From: Chloroflexota bacterium
Lineage (GTDB): Bacteria > Chloroflexota > Dormibacteria > Dormibacterales > Dormibacteraceae
Assembly: GCA_005888075.1 (NCBI GenBank)
Contig: VBKD01000012.1
Location: 1 to 8,312 of the forward strand
DNA: 8,312 bases
Reading direction: 5' to 3'
In this document: piece after piece, positions 4,512 to 8,312 of the stretch
Layout of the letters: each line of letters opens with the position of its first letter
How positions within the stretch are numbered: position 1 is the stretch's first letter
Program-made: the position numbers and the translations under genes
Notes under the pieces: generated by a model
Database searches by the model: none
What the model saw: only the letters and a program-made list of their open reading frames with translations
What the model was told of the DNA's origin: nothing

Positions 4512-6863
4512 CTATCCCAAGCTTGGGAATCGCCACGGCTGGCCGCGATTCGGCTTGGTGAAGTAGTCGCCGTCGGGACCGTACGCCGGCCGGTTCGGCG
4601 ATGCCGGCAGCGTCCGCGGCGCGGCGTCCAGGTGCCACCATCCGTTCTGGGCCTCGAGGATCTGCTGCATCATGAAAGCGGACGCGCCGCCTGGCACGTC
4701 TTCGTCGAGGCACACCAGCGCGTGCGTCTTCTCGATCGAGCGCACGATGCTGTGGTCGACGTCAAACGGGTTGAGCGTCTGCACGTCGATGACCTCGCAC
4801 GAAACGCCCAACCCCTCGAGCATCCGAGCTGAGTCGAGCGCGATCCCGCAGCATGCTCCATAGGTCACGACGGTCACGTCGGAACCCTCGCGCAGCACTT
4901 CGGGCACCCCGAGGGGAACCGTGAAGTCGCCGATGTTGTCCGGCACGCGCTCCTTGAGCCGGTAACCATTGAGCACCTCGATCACCATGCCCGGGTTGTC
5001 ACCCCTGAACAGGGTGTTGTAGAAGCCGGCCGCCTGAGTCATGTTGCGCGGCACCGCGATGTACACCCCTCTCAGCGCGTTCATCAGCACCGACATGGGT
5101 GAACCGGAATGCCATATGCCGACCAGACGATGGCCCTTGGTTCTGATCACGACCGGCGCCTTCTGGCCGCCCACGGTCCGCCAGTGAAGGGTCGCCAGGT
5201 CGTCGGCCGCAAGCTCGAGTGCGTACAGGAAGTAGTCCAGGTACTGGATATCGCAGATCGGTCGCAAGCCGCGCATCGCCGCGCCGATTGATTGCCCAAG
5301 TATGGTCGCCTCTCTGATCCCTGTGTCGGTCAGGCGCAGCTCGCCATACTTCGCCTGCAGCCCCTCGAACACGAGGTTGACATCGCCCAGCTTGCCCACG
5401 TCCTCACCGACCACGAAGATTCGCGGATCGCGCGCGAAGTTCGCGTCGAAGTTGCGCAGCAGAACCTGCCTGCCATCGACAGCCGGTGACTGGTCCGAAT
5501 ACTGAGGCGGAACGACCGGCACTTTGAGCGGAGACTCGGCGGAGCGGCTGTAGAGAAACGAGTTGTAGCGCTCGGCGTTCTCGCGCTCGTACTCCTCGAC
5601 GAACTTACCGAGCTCCGTCCGCTCGGGCGACTCGATGCCGCGCAGCTGATACATCGCCCGCGAGGCGCTCGCCATGACGAATGAGCGCGTGACCTTGCCC
5701 GCGTCCCCCAGCAGCTGCGTGATCTCGGCCACCTCCGGCATGTCGATGCGTTTCAGGATGGCGACCGCTCGGTCACGTTCGGCGCGAATCGGCGACTGGA
5801 AGGCGTCCCAGGCGAGGTCGCGCGCCGCCTCGACCGCTTCTTTGTCAGCGGCCTCCCAGCCCTCGAGCTGGGCCTCGCTCGCGATGCCCGACTCGATGAT
5901 CCAATCGCGCATCCGCGCGATGCAGTCGTACTCCTGCTCGAATCGCAGACGCTCTTTCGACTTGTAACGCTCGTGGCTGCCGCTGGTCGAGTGGCCCTGC
6001 GGCTGCGTCATCTCGGTGACGTGGATCAGGGCGGGCTTGTGTTCGCGCCGGACCTTGTCAATCGCTTTGGCGTACGTCTCGACGAGCCCCGGATAGTCCC
6101 AGCCGCGCACCACATAGATGTCAATGCCAGGCCGGTCGTCCGGCATGAAGCCTCGCAGCGCATCCGAGATCGAGGCCTTGGTCGTCGCCATCGAGATGGG
6201 TACCGAGATGCCGTACCCGTCATCCCAGACCGAAAGAGCCAGCGGCACCTGAAGGACGCCGGCGGCGTTGACCGTCTCCCAGAAGGGCCCTTCGCTGGTC
6301 GCCGAGTCGCCGATGGTGCCGAAGGCGACCTCGTTGCCGCCGGCCGAAAAGCCATCCTGCGCAGCCTTGAGCTGGGGGTTGTCCCGATACAGCTTCGACG
6401 CATAGGCCAGCCCCAGCAGACGCGGCATCCATCCAGCCACGTTCGAGACGTCCGCGCTCGAGTTCAGCGTGTCGATTGAGCGGGTGAACGCGCCCTGATC
6501 GTCCAGGAATCGCGTGGCGAAGTGATTCCCCATCTGCCGGCCACCGGAGGCTGGATCCGCCTCCAACCTTGCATTGCCGTACAGCTGGGCGAAGAAGTCG
6601 CGCATGTTCGACATCCGCGTCGCCCACATGAACGTCTGGTCGCGGTAGTAACCCGAGCGCCAGTCTCCCGGCCGGAAGGTCTTCGCCATCGCCAGCTGAG
6701 CGACCTCTTTGCCGTCGCCGAATATGCCGAAGGTCGCGTTCCCGCGGATGACTTCCGACCGTCCGATGATGCTCGCCCGCCGGCTGCTGAAGGCAAGTCG
6801 GTAATCGGCGACGATGGACTCGGCGGTGAGTGAGAACTTGGAGTTGCGCAGCGCCTTGGCCAG
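4512..6863 (-). CDS. Fused alpha-beta E1 component of a 2-oxoacid (branched-chain-like) dehydrogenase; apparent CTG start
   Basis: This thiamine diphosphate enzyme decarboxylates a 2-oxoacid and passes the acyl group to a lipoyl E2. E1-alpha and E1-beta, often separate, are one chain here. Numbering from the only candidate ATG (6689-6687): the alpha half holds the cofactor motif IGDSATSEG (126-134) through WDDGYGIS (155-162), variants of GDG and NNGYAIS; the loop GHSTSGSHERY (232-242) resembles the E1-alpha phosphorylation loop. The beta half starts near 400, with GEDVG (428-432, likely catalytic Glu429) and a transketolase C-terminal domain from about 590 (DVQTLNPFD). The 58 codons above that ATG stay open and encode conserved E1-alpha sequence (DYRLAFSSRRAS, FGIFGDGKEVAQL), so the ATG start would truncate it. 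No ATG, GTG or TTG lies in that extension; CTG at 6863-6861 has GGGGAGG eight bases upstream, giving 783 residues. The family call is firm, the CTG start is inferred. E2 and E3 are not here. Confidence 0.88.
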   Translation of the reverse strand: MAKALRNSKFSLTAESIVADYRLAFSSRRASIIGRSEVIRGNATFGIFGDGKEVAQLAMAKTFRPGDWRSGYYRDQTFMWATRMSNMRDFFAQLYGNARLEADPASGGRQMGNHFATRFLDDQGAFTRSIDTLNSSADVSNVAGWMPRLLGLAYASKLYRDNPQLKAAQDGFSAGGNEVAFGTIGDSATSEGPFWETVNAAGVLQVPLALSVWDDGYGISVPISMATTKASISDALRGFMPDDRPGIDIYVVRGWDYPGLVETYAKAIDKVRREHKPALIHVTEMTQPQGHSTSGSHERYKSKERLRFEQEYDCIARMRDWIIESGIASEAQLEGWEAADKEAVEAARDLAWDAFQSPIRAERDRAVAILKRIDMPEVAEITQLLGDAGKVTRSFVMASASRAMYQLRGIESPERTELGKFVEEYERENAERYNSFLYSRSAESPLKVPVVPPQYSDQSPAVDGRQVLLRNFDANFARDPRIFVVGEDVGKLGDVNLVFEGLQAKYGELRLTDTGIREATILGQSIGAAMRGLRPICDIQYLDYFLYALELAADDLATLHWRTVGGQKAPVVIRTKGHRLVGIWHSGSPMSVLMNALRGVYIAVPRNMTQAAGFYNTLFRGDNPGMVIEVLNGYRLKERVPDNIGDFTVPLGVPEVLREGSDVTVVTYGACCGIALDSARMLEGLGVSCEVIDVQTLNPFDVDHSIVRSIEKTHALVCLDEDVPGGASAFMMQQILEAQNGWWHLDAAPRTLPASPNRPAYGPDGDYFTKPNRGQPWRFPSLG

Positions 6864-6871
6864 CCGACAAA

Positions 6872-6878
6872 CCTCCCC
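6872..6878 (-). promoter_or_regulatory. Strong Shine-Dalgarno placed before a CTG codon
   Basis: On the minus strand GGGGAGG (6878-6872) is followed by eight bases and then CTG (6863-6861), the ideal spacing for initiation. This decides the E1 start: the frame opened by CTG encodes conserved E1-alpha sequence. A TTG at 6870-6868 is only one base from the SD and in the wrong frame. Confidence 0.6.
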
Positions 6879-6914
6879 TACGCGTGCAAACTTGCCCCCC
6901 GAAGCGGCAGACCT

Positions 6915-6946
6915 AATCTAGCAGGCGCCGCACGCGGCGCCACCAA
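6915..6946 (-). promoter_or_regulatory. Candidate E1 promoter with an 18-bp palindrome in the spacer
   Basis: On the minus strand, TTGGTG (6946-6941) and the extended -10-like TGC-TAGATT (6923-6915) are separated by a long 20-base spacer. Inside it is a perfect palindrome, GGCGCCGC at 6941-6934 and GCGGCGCC at 6931-6924, around a 2-base centre. As DNA it could be an operator. Long spacers with a dyad between -35 and -10 are known for MerR-type control. As RNA it could be a terminator stem for the XRE/TPR gene, though no U tract follows. It fills most of the 109-base gap between the two minus-strand genes. Confidence 0.4.
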
Positions 6947-6972
6947 TGAATCAACGCGCGAGGACGCCTAGG

Positions 6973-8312
6973 TCAGGCGCTGCTGACGCGTTCCTCTTCT
7001 TCTTCCGCCGGTTCGTCGGAGCGCAGCAAACCCGGCCGGCTGGCCTGGAGCGCCAGCTTCATATGTACGTAAGCCTTGGCCAGCTCACCGCGTCGCTCCA
7101 GGATCTCGGCGTAAACCCCATGGCACTGGAGCAATCTCTCCCGCATGCCGAGCTCCTCAAATCTCGAGATGGCGAGCTCGAACTCGCGATCAGCGGCCTT
7201 GTGGTCGCTACGCCGGTCCGCGATCCTGCCGAGCCACGAATGCGCTTCGGCAACACTGGCTTCCTCACCCAGGCGCTCCGCCAACTCCAACGCATGCTGG
7301 GCGTAGTCAAGGGCCTGTTGGTCGCTGCCCTCCTGGAGAGACAGCTCACACAGGCTGAGCAACACCTGGCTGCGCCCGGCCTCGAGATCCGCCTCTTCGC
7401 TGAGCTCCAGCGACCGATCGAGGTGCTGCCTCGCGGCCGAGTAGTGCCCTCGCGTCATCAGGATGAGCGCCAGGTTGCTTTCCGACCTGGCTAGGTCGAT
7501 GCGATCTCTCTGCACCTCGAGCAGAGCGACTGACCGCATCCCGTAGCGCGCCGCCGCCTCTGCGTGACCCTGGTCGCTATAGGCGGTGCTCAACCCGCTG
7601 TACAGCCTCGCCAGCCGGCGAAGATCGAAGAAATCGCTGGAGGCGTCGATCGCCTGCTCGAACACGGCGATTGCGTTGTCCCAATCCCGGCTGGCGACAT
7701 GGGCGGTGGCCAGGATGGCGAGCAGACGGGCTTCGATGGGCGTCGGCACGGGGCTCAAGCCGCGGCAGATCGCCAATGCTTTCTCGGCGAGGGCGACCGC
7801 ATCCTTCGACTTCGTCATGTTCGCCAGCGCCGCCTGCGATCCGATGCATTCGGCAAGCATCGGGCCGTCGTTGACCGCCTCGAAGTGGGCCCTGGCCTGG
7901 GCGAGAAACGCCGCCGCTCGTTCAGGCTGGGAGGAGGCCAGATGGGCCTGGCCCAGCAAGAGGCGGATCCGGCCGAGTCGGTAAGGCGAGGCGCCCTGGT
8001 CCAGCAGCCACCGGCCGAGACGGATCGCGTCTTCGTTCCTGCCATCGGCCACCATCGCCTCGAGCTCGTGCAGCCTGGTCTGTGTTTCGTCGATCGAACC
8101 GTCCGGGTCGGCCAGGAAGAACTCGACGGGCTTGCCCGTCCGCCTCGCGATGTGCTCGAGGGTGGGCAGCGACGGGCGCGTGCGCCCGGTTTCGATTAGA
8201 TAGATCGCCGGCGCCGTGACATGACCCTTACCGACCTGCGCCAGGCTCAACCCGGCCTCGGCACGAGCTTGCTTGACTGAGCCGGGGCGCAGGTTTACTC
8301 CAGGAAGACGGC
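6973..8312 (-). CDS. XRE-type HTH regulator with TPR domain, 5' end beyond the window
   Basis: Reading the minus strand from the right edge, 445 codons are open up to the TGA at 6975-6973. The first visible residues contain LRPGSVKQARAEAGLSLAQV followed by APAIYLIETGRTRPSL and a helix HIARRTGKPVEFFL. This is a Cro/C1-type helix-turn-helix with the recognition helix near visible residues 32-42. A start at the TTG at 8250-8248 would cut away helix 1, so the true start lies outside the window. The rest, about visible residues 70-425, is helical with repeated TPR-like pairs (GQAHLASSQPERAAAFL, ATAHVASRDWDNAIAVFEQA, SGLSTAYSDQGHAEAAARY, ALILMTRGHYSAARQHLDRSL and more), perhaps seven or eight repeats. 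The tail is acidic (DEPAEEEEERVSSA). This HTH plus TPR layout recalls peptide- or protein-sensing regulators such as the Rgg/PlcR type. It sits upstream of the E1 gene on the same strand and may regulate it; the ligand is unknown. Confidence 0.85.
   Translation of the reverse strand, partial: RLPGVNLRPGSVKQARAEAGLSLAQVGKGHVTAPAIYLIETGRTRPSLPTLEHIARRTGKPVEFFLADPDGSIDETQTRLHELEAMVADGRNEDAIRLGRWLLDQGASPYRLGRIRLLLGQAHLASSQPERAAAFLAQARAHFEAVNDGPMLAECIGSQAALANMTKSKDAVALAEKALAICRGLSPVPTPIEARLLAILATAHVASRDWDNAIAVFEQAIDASSDFFDLRRLARLYSGLSTAYSDQGHAEAAARYGMRSVALLEVQRDRIDLARSESNLALILMTRGHYSAARQHLDRSLELSEEADLEAGRSQVLLSLCELSLQEGSDQQALDYAQHALELAERLGEEASVAEAHSWLGRIADRRSDHKAADREFELAISRFEELGMRERLLQCHGVYAEILERRGELAKAYVHMKLALQASRPGLLRSDEPAEEEEERVSSA

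Noticed and set aside
4516..4527. Perfect 12-bp palindrome CCCAAGCTTGGG
   Set aside because: It lies in the last codons of the E1 gene, has no loop to form a useful RNA hairpin, and could be chance; no pairing partner or repeat is visible in the window.
4051..4713. Minus-strand open frame spanning the sppA end and the E1 end
   Set aside because: It crosses the double-hairpin intergenic element and lies antisense to sppA and out of frame with E1. Its composition (Arg, Pro, Ala runs) is typical of shadow frames.
5973..6479. Plus-strand open frame (168 codons) opposite the E1 gene
   Set aside because: It is antisense to conserved E1-alpha sequence and has Arg/His/Asp-rich shadow composition with no domain.
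6220..6870. Minus-strand open frame starting at the TTG at 6870 after the GGGGAGG motif
   Set aside because: The TTG is only one base from the SD, and the encoded sequence is unlike any E1; the conserved E1-alpha N-terminus lies in the neighbouring frame opened by CTG at 6863.
6986..7006. Run of CTTCTTCTT-type triplets near the end of the HTH/TPR gene
   Set aside because: It simply encodes the acidic Glu run of the C-terminal tail and is too short and imperfect to call a microsatellite.
7564..8199. Plus-strand open frame (211 codons) opposite the HTH/TPR gene
   Set aside because: The opposite strand shows a clear HTH and repeated TPR pattern; this frame shows none and is a codon-bias shadow.

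Overview
This 8.3 kb window comes from a GC-rich bacterial chromosome. It holds two complete plus-strand regulatory and metabolic genes with a microprotein between them, a membrane-associated protease, and two minus-strand genes on the right. Three things point to an actinobacterial or Chloroflexota/Dormibacterota-like soil lineage: the start of a luciferase-like (probably F420-dependent) oxidoreductase, strong G/C at third codon positions, and at least one apparently leaderless gene. That placement is an inference and is low in confidence. No mobile element, tRNA, rRNA or CRISPR array was seen.

Layout, left to right. The first 110 bases are the 5' end of a minus-strand luciferase-like oxidoreductase that leaves the window. 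A 64-residue two-helix membrane protein diverges from it (182-376). It is followed by a LysR-type regulator (419-1342), a 233-base control region that hides a 32-residue Cys/His microprotein (1428-1526), and an isocitrate lyase-family enzyme with a near-perfect ribosome binding site (1576-2703). A 10-bp GNRA-capped hairpin lies between this enzyme and a tandem-domain SppA-type signal peptide peptidase (2749-4437). The SppA gene converges, across a pair of GC-rich hairpins, on a minus-strand gene for a fused alpha-beta E1 component of a 2-oxoacid (branched-chain-like) dehydrogenase (4512-6863). Upstream of E1 on the same strand is an XRE-type HTH/TPR regulator whose 5' end runs off the right edge (6973-8312).

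How it may work together (inference): the LysR protein is well placed to control the microprotein and the isocitrate lyase-like gene. The E1 enzyme would feed acyl-CoA, including propionyl-CoA from branched-chain amino acids, into central metabolism. An isocitrate or methylisocitrate lyase handles C2 or C3 units from such breakdown. The E2 and E3 subunits and the partner enzymes of the glyoxylate or methylcitrate cycle are not in the window, so this link is unproven.

The points most worth a second look are the symmetric H-x-C-x-C-x3-C-x-C-x-H microprotein ahead of the lyase gene, the E1 gene whose conserved N-terminus lies upstream of every ATG/GTG/TTG and seems to start at CTG, the hairpin that buries the SppA ribosome binding site, and the perfect 18-bp palindrome in the E1 promoter region.
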